This document shows, in pieces, positions 1 to 13,000 of a stretch of DNA of 64,000 nt (position 1 is its first letter; the number at the start of each line of letters is the position of its first letter). Where the stretch lies: assembly GCA_019054805.1 (NCBI GenBank), contig JAHQIY010000008.1:2341501-2405500 (forward strand), given 5' to 3'. The notes below the pieces were generated by a model. It was not told the origin of the DNA. It ran no database searches and saw only the letters and a list, made by a program, of their open reading frames with translations. The DNA is from Brachionus manjavacas (taxonomy: Eukaryota; Rotifera; Eurotatoria; Ploima; Brachionidae). The translations under genes and the position numbers were made by a program.

Positions 1-461
1 AATTTTATTTTATCTTTTAATTTTTTGAAATAAAATTTGAAAAAAATGATAAGATTTTTATTTTAAAATGTTTTTTTCTAAATAAAAAAAAAAAAAAAAT
101 ACAAATATCAAATCTTTAAAAATATCTTATTTGTATTGATAAATTAGGCATTGTGAAATTTCATACAAAATTCGATTTCCAAATTCCATCTGAAGTTTGA
201 TTTTATGTAATAGTTGAAATTTTCTTGTGACATTTAGTATTTTATTAAGCTACTTTAAAATTTTTTATTTTCTAATAGAAATAAATACATCTGAGTAAAA
301 ATTTAATTTTTTTTAAATGTGACATTTCAGTATATTGCCTGATTTTTATTAGTATTAAAAAATATTAAAAAAAAATCATATTTACTATATGTGGGTTTCA
401 AATAGTTAATGAATAATTAATTATATTGATAAATTAAGTGAAATCATTTTTTTAATAGCAA
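1..461. other. AT-rich spacer
   Basis: No coding exon, RNA gene or repeat could be recognised here; only long A and T runs upstream of the first tRNA gene. Confidence 0.6.
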
Positions 462-533
462 GGTTCTATGGTGTAACGGTTAGCACTCTGGACTTTGAAT
501 CCAGCGATCCGAGTTCAAATCTCGGTAGAACCT
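462..533 (+). tRNA. tRNA-Gln (UUG)
   Basis: A complete 72 nt cloverleaf. The acceptor stem GGTTCTA pairs with TAGAACC and is followed by a T discriminator. The anticodon loop CTTTGAA has anticodon TTG at 495-497, which reads CAA (and CAG) as glutamine. The T arm contains the internal Pol III B-box core GTTCAAATC. A T run follows within about 10 nt and can serve as terminator. It is the only one of the six identical copies on the plus strand, converging on the copy at 875. Confidence 0.97.
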
Positions 534-874
534 TTCGAATTTTTTCAAACTCCGGTTCAATTTTTTATTAAAAATATTTTTAAACTGCAAAAAAGTTTTT
601 TTAATTAAATTTTTAAATTTCATTTAAAGATTTTTTTTTTAATTTGACCAAATTTACATTACTTTACCAAATATTTGAGTGACTAAATTTTCCAAAAACT
701 TAAATCTTCTGAGCAAAAAATGTTCAAAAAATTTTAAAATAAATGTGTCCAAATAAAATTTTTTTGTCAAATCCATAAAATTAAAAAGTTTTCGAAATTC
801 TGTTCAAAAACATTATTTTACAGTTTAAAAATTTTTCTAATAAAAACGTGAGTCAGACTTGGAAAAAAATGTAA
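534..874. other. spacer between convergent tRNA genes
   Basis: AT-rich, with no feature apart from the T-rich Pol III termination tracts that flank each tRNA. Confidence 0.5.
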
Positions 875-946
875 AGGTTCTACCGAGATTTGAACTCGGA
901 TCGCTGGATTCAAAGTCCAGAGTGCTAACCGTTACACCATAGAACC
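875..946 (-). tRNA. tRNA-Gln (UUG)
   Basis: Identical over 72 nt to the copy at 462-533 but on the minus strand. Its flanks (TTTACATTTTTT after the gene and AAGATGAGTG-like sequence before it) match those of the copies at 2186 and 5184, so these three form one flank type. It lies about 90 bp downstream of the dynein stop codon and on the same strand as dynein. Confidence 0.97.
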
Positions 947-1033
947 ACTCATCTTAAATTAAATTTTAGCAAAAATTTATTGATTTTTTTTAATTTTATT
1001 GAAATAACAAACATTTACAAAGCTTTAAAAGTT

Positions 1034-4000
1034 TTAAATTTGTTTTGATCTTGTAAAACTCTTTTGAAGTTCTGGTGGCAATGGTGGCCCATTCGGAGAC
1101 ATAGGTTTATAACTGAGTTGTGACTCAGGTGATTTTGTCACTTCTGCACTTGCTTCTCTAATTTGTTGTAATGTTTGGTTAGACCTTGACAGAGTTTGCT
1201 TCATTGATGCTCCAGCCACCGATAAGTTGGGAGATAGATCATTTTGCATATTCATAGAAGATTGGATTTGATTCGAAATTATGTTTGACAAAACCGGTCT
1301 ATACAGTCTTCTCGAATGTTCCTCATCATTTTCGCAATCAAAAGCCAAATAAGGCATTGATTCGGTGCAGTTATTTGGTATTTTAATTTTGGCAACAAAA
1401 TATTGTCTCAGGTTGGTAGAATAAGCACAAATTTCATTATCAACTTTATTTGCATCTAGATTTATCTTGTTGGCATATACAAAAAGTGGAGGAAGCTTGT
1501 TCACAAGATTTCTATTTTAATTAATTTTATAATTGGATATTTTTTTAACAAAAACTCGAAATTACTCTGATTTAGTGATACACTTTCCGGATGCATCCCA
1601 TTTGCCACCTATAATCTTAATGTCATCTAAAAATACTCCATCAGCATTTGAATTTAGTTTCCCGTCTTCTTTTACTACAAAATTCAACTCGACCTTAAAA
1701 AAAAATAATTGTTATACTTTATGGACATGGTAATTTTTATAATTCAATGAAATTACATCAGTCAGGCTTAGATTTTCTTTGAAGCACTTTTGAATAATAA
1801 TAGAAGTTAATAAATTATTTGGCTGTTTTAAAATTGACGCATTGATTTCTGATACGTGAGAAAAATTGTCAAAAGACAGTTTTTTTAATTGATTGTACCG
1901 AATATTCTGTTCTAAAATTCAAAATTTTAGTATAAATATTTTTTAATTTTAGAAAAATAAAACAAATTCGAAAGGTTCTACCGAGATTTGAACTCGGATC
2001 GCTGGATTCAAAGTCCAGAGTGCTAACCGTTACACCATAGAACCTACGATTAGATTTAAATAAATTTTGAAATAAAAAAATATTTTAAAGAAAGCAAAAT
2101 TGATAAAAAATATAGGTTAAAAACTATTGAAGCAAATCGAAAGTTTGACTACTATTTGATTTAATTATTTTTTTAAAAAATGTAAAGGTTCTACCGAGAT
2201 TTGAACTCGGATCGCTGGATTCAAAGTCCAGAGTGCTAACCGTTACACCATAGAACCACTTATCTTAAACTAAATATTTTACTAATTTTATTTTTTTGAT
2301 AAACTCTAGTATTATTTCATGATAAATTTTTTTAACTAAATGAATTATTATAATAAAAATTAATAGTAAAAATATTTTAAGAAATTATTTAGGATACATA
2401 TCCGTATCCGAAATACATGTTAATCTCGGGTTTTTCAAACAGTAAAAATTTTAAATTTCATGAAAAGAACTAAATTTTAGTTGAGAATTATTATATTTTT
2501 TTATTAAATTAAAGTATTTTTTTATTATTTATTATTTTAAACTTTTTATTTCTATGTCAAAGTTAATTAAAAAAAAAATATTTGCTTTTTCTAAAACAAA
2601 ATAATAATAATAAAATAAAAATAGATTATTTAAATTTCTCATATTAAGATGCCAAGACAAACTCGCGATTTTAACCGTCGAATTACAACTTCGAAATTAA
2701 CATGTTCCTTAGCTGATCAAACTCGAGTTAATCAGGGAAATATTCGAATATATAATAATCTGATATTTATTTATTTTTTAATACTTTTTAAATATTAATA
2801 GAACTAGAATTTTCTTTTATAAATATATTATATAGCTTACATTCAAGTCTTATCAAACTCAGGTCGATGTTTCACGAACCAATAAATTATACGAAATAAG
2901 GGCTGAATGTTCTTCTTTTATAGATTTTATTTGTGATGCTAAAAATAGACAAAAAAAAGCATTTTGGAGACAATATAGCTAAAAGTATATAAAAGTAAGT
3001 TTGGCTAAAGTTTCAATTAAAGCTTTCTTAAAACCGACATCAAGTGATTACATATAAAGATTTTTCGGCATTTGTGGTATAGTTTGTGATAAGAGATTAA
3101 TAAACATTCCCGAAACACTAATTGAAAGAGTAATGTTTAGAGCAAATATTTATTGAATTGAATTTAGACTAAAATATAAAAACATCATAATTTACTAAAA
3201 TTTAAAATTTTTCCTGTTTTGAAAAACCCGAGATTAACGTGTAATTCGGATACGGGTACGTGTACTGGTAAAAACAGAAAAGAATAAATTTTAGCTCTTT
3301 ATTCTTACATATTTCATTAATATAAAGAAAACAAATCAAAAATTTATTGAGATATATTTTAAATTTAATTTTAAATTTTTTGTGAATAAGATCACAATTT
3401 ACTAAGACATGATTTGAAATATTTAATTAGACCCAGAATTGTTTAAAAGTCTCAAATTTAAGTGCAATTAATAAAAAAAGTCCATTTCCGGACTTGGACA
3501 TGACTTGAGACTTGTGACTTTTTAACGACTCTAATTTAAACTTTAAACATTAATTTTTTGGAATCAACAGCAGATCCATCTTAAGAGTATATTTAAGAAA
3601 AAGATTATTTTTGACAAATCTGAAGAAAAAAATTCTAATTTTTCATTTTTTTATTTCACAGCTGCTCTTAGTAAGTAATCAAAAATTCTTCAAAATAATT
3701 AATGAATTAAAAGAGATCAGATTTTTTAGATATTTTTACTTACGAGCTATCCAAGACTTCAATGGTCTTACACTTGGTCTTGTCGATTCATGTTCCCATT
3801 TTTCCGGTACTCTTTGAGACTGAAGCGACAAAGCTATATTCTTCCACTCTTTTGGAAACAATTCAGAATTAAGCAGAAGATATTTTTCAATATTTTTCAA
3901 ATCTGATTTAATAAATTTCATTTGTTGATTAAAAATTTTATATTCCTTTAATAAATAAATTAAATAATAAAATTTGAGATGCATTTTTGTTTTAAAGTTA

Positions 4001-7000
4001 CTTTAAATATTGCAAAAGCAACAGAATTGCTAGGGTCAAATTTAAGTTCGGATTTAATTAATTTAGGCAACAGAGGCGGAAGTTTTTCATTACACAATTT
4101 AATAGAATAATAGAGCCAGTCTTGATCAAGCTCTTCATTTAATTTTGGCACATTACTCGAGCTAGTCTCCCACAGTTGCTCCAATTTTTCGATAAAATTT
4201 TCCGCTCTTATGGTGTTGTAAAATTTGATTAGTTCATTATGCAATTGCAGAACTTTGGAATCAATTTTTCGATCAGGAATTTTTTCTTCCAACCAATTGG
4301 GATATTCATTTATTGATATGGTCGGATCTGGCATTGGTATTTTTACTCCATTTATGGTTAAATTTTCTGATTTGACAGAATTAGTCAGCAATTTTAGTAA
4401 GTCCAAAACATAACTTCTATCCATCTCATCATCGATGTAATTTGAATAAACATTTTTGATCAGATGCTGGGGTAGTTTTCCAAGATCATTTGTATCAAAT
4501 TGTTTGATAGATACAAATATTTGAAGTAAAGATGATAAACCCCATGGTATAAATTTTTGAATGCCACTACAAGTCAAGCTTTGTCTGCTTTGTAATAAAC
4601 CCTGGATTAGACAAATGACAAAGCCCAGGAATTTTCTATCACTTGGAAAATTTTGAATGTACGCCGATATTTCTTCATTGTTAGCGAGGTTAAGTGAATG
4701 CTGAACCGCATTGAAAATAACAGTCTCAGGTCGAATCAGACAAGTGTCCAAAATCAATTTTTTATTTCTCTCAATCGAATTATGGGCCAGAATATCAATA
4801 ACATCAAATGAAACTTGCAGACTTTGGTTTGTAATCGCAAAAGGCAAATCATGGTCAAACACTTTAGTCATTATTAAACGCCAGCTTGGTTTTTTCTCAT
4901 TATCGGCTAAAAATCAATTTATTTTAAAATATAAATTTTAATTTGGATTTAAATTTTTTAAAAAATTCGAAAGGTTCTACCGAGATTTGAACTCGGATCG
5001 CTGGATTCAAAGTCCAGAGTGCTAACCGTTACACCATAGAACCTACGATTAGATTTAAATAAATTTTGAAATAAAAAATATTTTAAAGAAAGCAAAATTG
5101 ATAAAAAATATAGGTTAAAAACTATTGAAGCAAATCGAAAGTTTGACTACTATTTGATTTAATTATTTTTTTAAAAAATGTAAAGGTTCTACCGAGATTT
5201 GAACTCGGATCGCTGGATTCAAAGTCCAGAGTGCTAACCGTTACACCATAGAACCACTTATCTTAAACTAAATATTTTACTAATTTTATTTTTTTGATAA
5301 ACTCTAGTATTATTTCATGATAAATTTTTTTAACTAAATGAATTATTATAATAAAAATTAGTAGTAAAAATATTTTACGAAAATTTTTTTAGGCAAATAG
5401 GAGCTATAATGAGTTTTATAACTAGATGTCTTTGTTTCTTGTTTGTCTTGAATAAGACAATTTTAATTTTTTTAATCTCTAGTTTAATATTTTGAAGCTG
5501 TTCTGTTGTTTTTTCACCATAATTTGTAACAATAAAACTAAGCTAATTTAAAAACTGAATTCAATTTAGTTAACAATATTTTAATATTTTCTGTTCTTAA
5601 AATACAAATTAAAATGTGATTTAAATACTTTGAATTAAGTATTTCAGACTAATAAATTACTTAAAAAACGGATGAAGATCAAAAACTAAGTAATTTTAGG
5701 GATATTTTCTTAGTGATATTTGAAAAAAAAAATAATTCAGGTCAGGATTAAATTTTTTGAATAGAATTCTTGGTTTAGATGAGTCCCATTAACCTCATTT
5801 TTGGCACGTATACGAGGATACATAAAATGTCTATATGTATCCTTCGGTACATAGTTATATGTGATATGTCAGCAGAAACATACAATGTCAAATCAACAAA
5901 GTCAGCTGTTGTTGAAGCATAATTAGCCATCTTCCTTGCCTACATTGTAATTGATTGAGAAAGGAGTAAAAACTTTAAAAAAAAAAAGGTTGAACCAGAA
6001 CAGATAGAAAACACAGGAACAGAATCTTTTAATTTTGATAAAATAAAAGGAAATTACCAGAATTTCAAAGAGCTTTTTGATTTAAAAAGTGATGAATCAA
6101 AAAGAAGATTAAAATAAAATGAAGAAATTCCTAATCTTTTACTAAGTATTCCTGGGGTTTCTGAACCTACAAAGCAATCAGAAAGAGTTTTACATTTAAG
6201 CCTTGTTACTTTATTTGAATTGATTAATGAATTGTAGTTTTTCAAAAAAGTTATTTTCTTTTTTAATAGCTTTATGCTTATTTTTAGTTTTTTTTCCCAG
6301 CATTTTAATTTTTATTTTGTATCATAGGATTAAAAAAATTTATAAAAAAAAAATTTGATTCAAATTCGCAATCTGTACATGCATCCCCAAATGTATCAAT
6401 TGATACATATTGTATCTCAGGATACATATTACATATATATGGTAATATACATATGTATTTTAAAAAAAAATATTTTCGAAAGGATACATAAAATATGTAT
6501 TCTCGTATAAAAAAAAAATTGTATTTATTTGATTCACAAAATACCTTTTGTTTTCAGTCGAGTCTTGTTATAGCGATATTCGCTTTATAACGATAGTTTT
6601 TTTCATAATTTACATTCTCCAATATAATAACATGTTAAATTTATTTGTTAATACGATGTTTCTTTAATACGATATCTAATTTATACGATAGGTTTATTCA
6701 CAAAAAAACAAACAAATCAGTGCTAATTCATCGTTTTTAATACGGTATTGATCTTTTAAATAAAAAAAATTGAAATTTCGAATTATTTTAATAAAAATAA
6801 TCTGACTGTCACGGAACTTGTGAAAAAATATAATAGACCTCAGAGTACTGTTTCTTCTATTCTTAAGGCAGAGAATCAGGAAAAGAGCTCTAAAAGAATG
6901 AGAGGTTCTAATTATGTTAAAATTGAAGAGGGCCTTGATCACTGGTTCAAATCAGTTATGTCATATAAAAAAGTTACTCATAAGGGTCCATTGATTCAAG

Positions 7001-10000
7001 CCCAGGCTATCAAATATGCTATGCTAAATCAAACTGATTTAAAGCTAGCAATTGATGGTTAAACGGGTTTAAAAAAAGGCATAATATTTCCTTTAAAACT
7101 ATTGCATAGATAAACTACGATTGTATTTTGCCCAAAAGAACGAAGACTGTTCTTTATTCATTTATCAGTTGTCTAAAATGGATCAATTTTGTGGCGTCGA
7201 TCAGTCAGATATATATTTTTCTTTTAAATTTATTTTTTAATAAACAATAATTTCTTGAAAAAAAATTATATTCGGTTTTTTTCCTCCCATCCTTTAACAT
7301 GCAAAATTTGATTAATACGATATTGGTTAATACGATGTCCATTTTTTCCGCCTAAACACATCGAATTATCCAGACTCGACTTTATATTTTGACATTAAAT
7401 TATTTTTTTGCCTGATAAGCTTTTTAGAAATTTTTAGTTCCTATATAAAACTGAACAATAAAATATTTATGTACTATGATTAAAAATTTATCGTTAAATA
7501 TCGTCAAAAAGGATTCTTTATTTTATAAAACTGTACAATTTGGAGATGTTCAATAAAATAAAAATAAAGTAGTCAGAATTGTCGGATTTAGCGATCTAAA
7601 AATATATTTTTGTCAATAAAATATAACAATATAGTATGTGATAGATATAAAATGTATAATAATATAATAAAAAAATTAAACACAAGTATCTCATTTAAAT
7701 TATTAGTTCACATATTAATTGTAAATTCACTTTTTTTTGTCTAAAAATTTTCGTGCACGTAATTTTCAGTTCACATTTCAGAAATATGTCTGTATTTTTT
7801 TAAAATAATATATTAAATTTGATCAAAATTTTTTTAAAATAATTAATAATACCAATAGTTATTTCAGAATGTTAAATCGCAAGCCTTTTAAGTATAAATC
7901 TTAACTAAACAAAATTTTTTACTTACTATTAAAAGAATTGCATAAGCTTTTGATAAAATCAATACTATCTTTGCTAGCCAAGTGAATATTTTTAAGTAAC
8001 ACAAATCCATCTTTAACATTCTTTACTGCAACTCTTAGCTCACTAAGACTTAAAAAATTGCAGTTTAGTGCAGTCAAAGTTTGGTTATATTGTTTGACTA
8101 TTTTGAACAAATTTTTATGAATTCGACTCATGCTTGAAGTGTTAGATATATTCGATTTAGAACCCATATTGATAATTATTGACTTAAATATTTCATTTTG
8201 AAATACAAAATTAAAATCAATTTCTTTAGGACTAAATTCAAGTGACTTGTTCACATATTCACTCAGAACAATGATATAAGTGTCTGGTCTAAGAACTTTG
8301 TGAAGAATAAGTTTTCTGAATTCATTGAGTTCAATCATTTCGGTCTCTTTGGAAAAAAAATTTAAAAAGTCAATTTCTGAATTTTTAATTTGGGCGAAAA
8401 ATTTACTTGATGAATTTTCAATTTCCATTTCAACTTTTGGAAACGAAGCAGTCAAAGGATTTTGAAACCAATTTTTCCATTCTTTTTCACAACTGACAAT
8501 TGCAATTACAAAATGATCTAAGTCACCAGAGATTAAGGACATTGCCAAAAGGTCATTCCAATTGTCTTTTGGAATCCAATTAGGAACTTTTGTTGTCTCA
8601 GAGACTCCAAAATCATGCAGCGTAATGTTAATGTTAGAGTTGTATTTTCCTCTCATCAAAAATTCAAGTTCCATGCCCGAGAAATCGGCTTTTTCCTCTG
8701 ATTTTATGTAGAAACATATCAATGTTAAAAGATAGAGACGATGCTCGGGAAGCAATGATCTTTTTTAAATTTAATTAATAAGATAAATATAAAATTAATT
8801 TTCAGAATTCCTTTACATTATTATGTTATTCAAAAAAGTAACAGTCAAATGTTTAGTTAATAATTCGATATCTTCTGGTTTGTAATTGGAAATGGTTTTG
8901 TCGATAATTTTCTCAGTTGATGGTATAACTGGAAGTTTGGACTCAATGTCTTGATTATGAAAAGATTATTTTTTTTAAATATAAAAATGTTTTTCACGCG
9001 ATTTTTTAATAGCAAAAATAATTATAAATTATTCATTAATGATTATAATATAAGAAGGACACAGACGTACAATTAGAAAAGTATTCAATAAATACTTAAA
9101 TATTTATTGTAAAATGTAAAAAGTGCTAAAATAATTGTATTTTAAATAAATAGACATTGTTCGTCTATATCCTTTAATTATTTTTTTATTAATTTCATGA
9201 TTAAATATACAGTTATTTTCAAAACTTTAAGACATCAAAATATGAAAATCTTTTCTAAAATTTTTTCAGAATTTGTTATGATTTTAAAAAGAGACAAAAT
9301 AAATTATCATTCTGTTTCTTTTATCTAAAATTGAATTATTTTTTGAAATGAAGTTAACTGATTTCTCATAATTTCAGGATTTCAAAATGAGCAAAACATT
9401 TTAGACAGGCAATTAGATTTCTTTAGAAATTACAATCCTTTTTCTTGTGAATTTAAAAAAAAAACTTGTAAACTTTAAATTTCAAATTATTTTTAAAATC
9501 TGAAATTTGATCATAAATTTCACTTTTTCAATCACATTTTAAATGATTGACGAAAAGTAGAATTTTCTAGATAATTGTAGATTAATCTATTTTTACTGGC
9601 ATATTCAATTTTAAAAATTAATTGATAATAAATTTTCATTTTAATTCAAATGAGTTAACAACTTAATTGAAGTCACTGAAAAATTAAATTTTTTTTAATC
9701 GCAGAATAAGATTAAATCTATTTTATTTTTAAAATTAAGTTTTTTAAATTAATATTTTTTATAAATTAATTACATTAAAATTTAAAGATGTCTTAAATTT
9801 TTGAAAAAGACTTGATAAAAAATAATTGCAATAGAATATTAGTCAGCTAATGTTTTAGAATTTTTTAACTAAAATTTAGCTTAAACTTTTGTTCATGAGA
9901 GCAAGCTAAAAAGACTTGATGATTTGAATATTATTAGTTGGCCCAGACTTTACTTTTTTTTAATTTTATCATATTTTCATCGAATTGTCCTTAAATAAAT

Positions 10001-13000
10001 TGAGTTTTATTTAGTTAAAAAATAGCATAGCTCAGTTTAACTGCAATTTTCCAAAATTAATATTCATACCTTTTATTTGACTTTCATTAGCATCTTCATT
10101 TAGTTGTATGTCATCGATTTTTAATTGAGTTTTTAAATTAAGCTCCTTAATAAAAAATATGGTTTGTTAAAGGAAGTTAAAAATGAAATTTACTTGTTTA
10201 AATGATTTCACTAATGTAGCCAAAGACATAATTATGAATTCAATGATATTAATGGAAAATTCGTAATTTTTTGATATAAGCTTCATTTTTAACGAAAGAG
10301 TCATTAGAAGCGAAGCTCTAATAGCCAAGGGGGACAAAATTTTCATCAATTCATTAATTGTTGAGAGATAGTCCTGACAGTAATCGAAAACTTCACCAAT
10401 TTTATATTTTCTTTGCAATGCTAATTTTGTTAACAAAATTTTATCATCACCGAAACCATCCCTGAAATTTTGAAATTTTAAATTAAAATAGCATTTTTGA
10501 ATAAAAAATATTTACTTTTTCCATTGAGTCTTTAAAAGATCATCGACCTGTTTTAATTTATCAGTGCACTCGTTCATACAATCAAGGAGTATTTTTCTCT
10601 TGTTGTATTCTTCTGGAAAAAGATTTTCAAATAAACTTAGCTGAAATTGGTCAATCAAATTTTCCACTGAAGAACTGTAAGAAATTGGCGTTGTACATGT
10701 AAGAGTATTGGGACTAAATGAATCAAGTGGAATTGATGTTTCAAAGTACATTTGAAATTGCGGGTTGCAAAATAAGCGCCGATTTGAGAAAAAAACCAAT
10801 CTTGAATCTTGAAAAATTTAGTTAATAATAAAAAATTGAATCAATAAATTTTAATTCAAATTTTTTGAGTCAAAATTTACCATCTGCGCTTGGCACTTGG
10901 TTCATAGAATTTTTATAATAAATCAATGGCAGAAGAATTGAATCGATTTCAGTACAATTTGTGTAAAGGGTTTGGCCACCTGATTGAAATGATTTTTCAA
11001 TTGATAATAAATCTTCCGAATTTCTAAAATTTACAGTAAAATATTTTACAAAGAAAAAATAATATATATATATTGGCATCACCTTGTTTCTAGATCTATT
11101 ATTAAATTGGTCTTTTTTAAGACCCAATTAGTTCCTATAGAAAATGGATCATATATTATAGGTGGATGTTTGCCCGAAAACTCAATGATAGTGCCGTTTT
11201 CCAACTCCAAAGTAGATGCATTTTCAGACATCCACTTAATGCACTGATCTTCCCCAATTACGTATTGTATTAAAGCAATTACAAATTGTCTATAACTTGA
11301 AGCGGTGACATAGTAATCGCCAATTTCATTATGCTTTAAAAAAATTTTAACACATGATAATACTATAATTTTAAATAAAAATTCTTTTTAAATTAAAAAT
11401 GAAAAAAAAATTTAAATATTAATTTCTTAGAAATATGAATTAAATGTCAGTTTCTCATCAGCTGCATAAAAATTAGCAAGATTTATCCTTATCACCTATC
11501 TCAAAATCAAGACACTTTCACCACTAAATAAACACATAAAGATAAAGGTACAGTGCGTGTATAAAAGGTCCAGAATTGGCTAAATTACCTAATTCTGCAT
11601 TTTATTTTTAGTAAGCTAACGTTATTTTGCATGAATATTAGTCGGAAAGGATAACTAAAATTTACGTAAAATTACGTAAGCCTACATTAAAATTCGTTAC
11701 TTTCAATAAGATCATTACAAAAAAAATGAAAAAATTCACTTATTTTTCAAAATTTTTAATTAATTTTATTATGAAAAAATAAAAAAATCATTTACTAATT
11801 AGACTTTTTTTTCTATTTTTCTTAAGCATGATATTAAATGCATTGTGATTTATTTTAAATCCAAAAATGTACCCATGTACTAATTCTTTTAAATAATTAC
11901 AATTTATATAATAGTTAAAACTTGGTTTGATCATTTGAGCATCAAAAATTAATCAGAAACTTTAAAATGCCATTAAAGAAATCCATTGATCACCGAAATT
12001 TCTTTTATTTGATGAAATACGGTACTAGATAATATTGAAAAAAACAGAGGCCTTCAATCAAGTTTTCTTTGAATTTAGTGAAAAAAAACTTGAAAAAATT
12101 TCGATCCATAGACATATTACTGCTTTTTAGAGACTAGCAGTATCAGGTCCCATTTTATCAATTGGAGAAAATAGTATTAATTGTTTAGTATTAGTTTTTT
12201 AATTAAAAAAATAATCAATAAAAATAAAAATTAGTACCAAATAATTAAAAATATCCTGAAATTGGTCTAAGGTGAAATTTTATCAAAAATTTTCTTTTTT
12301 GATACTAATAATGATTCTTTTGTTAAGTTTTGAACTTATTCAATATTTGATTTATTTTATATTCAAAGTTTAATTACCGAAATTCTAGACATGGTAGTAT
12401 TAGCATTATTTTCGATTTTAATGGCTGATTCTTCTTCATTGTGGGTTTTAGCATCCGTTTCCAACATTTCACTATCAACATTAAGTATTTCTTCATTCTT
12501 TTCATTTATTTTAACTGCTTTGTTCGCATTTTCTTTTTGCTTTTCGACATCATCATTCATTTTATCCTCATTCTCATCTTGACTTTCTTCATCTTGTTTA
12601 TTTTCCTCATTCATCTCAGTGCTTGGAACTTTAAGAGGAAACAGTAAACAAACTAATTTAAAAAAATACTTTATTTACCTATAAATGGTTCATTGGTAAT
12701 TTGATCTGAAGCAAAATGAACTTTCCACTCCTCGCCTGGAATAGAAACTTCAGCAGAAAACGGCAGCAAATGAGAAAGACTTTCCATCTGCCATCTAACA
12801 ATTCTTCCTTTGATCAAATTCAATGAATCAATTACCAATGGTAAGCCACGGTCACTCAAACATTTGACCCACACTGAAGTAAGCATCAATCTCCTGAATT
12901 GAAATTGATATGGACCAAGGTAAATTAGAAAACCGGATGCTAGTGCACTTGCCCCCGGTAAGCAAAATATCCTCTCTTGTAAAGACTCGTAAATTTGCAT

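Larger units (their letters stand above)
1964..2375. repeat. ~410 bp duplicated block, copy A (two tRNA-Gln)
   Basis: This block is almost identical to 4963-5377 in the same orientation. Both hold two minus-strand tRNA-Gln genes separated by the same 141-142 bp spacer and followed by the same ~120 bp flank. Visible differences are one A in an A-run of the spacer and a few substitutions near the outer edge. Copy A sits in a dynein intron (about 1912-3743). Confidence 0.9.
1034..4871 (-). other. dynein segment: D6 end and C-terminal domain
   Basis: The exon at about 4008-4871 continues the Dynein_heavy region (SWRLIMTKVFDHDLP, IQGLLQSRQSL, a strongly diverged form of the LxFGLCFFHAVxQER stretch). 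The exon from 3744 upward ends KWEHESTRPSVRPLKSWIA, equivalent to the VPxxWxxxSYPSLKPLxSW motif. Exons at about 1776-1911 and 1569-1694 follow (VFLDDIKIIGGKWDASGK, equivalent to VYxxGLxLEGARWD). The last exon is 1034-1511. The final ~95 residues (Ser, Gln and Pro rich, ending QKSFTRSKQI) have no counterpart I know in DNAH proteins. Confidence 0.85.
4963..5377. repeat. ~410 bp duplicated block, copy B (two tRNA-Gln)
   Basis: Near-identical direct copy of 1964-2375, lying in the next large dynein intron (about 4910-7919). The similarity stops at the AATAGTAAAAATATTTT / AGTAGTAAAAATATTTT edge. Confidence 0.9.
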
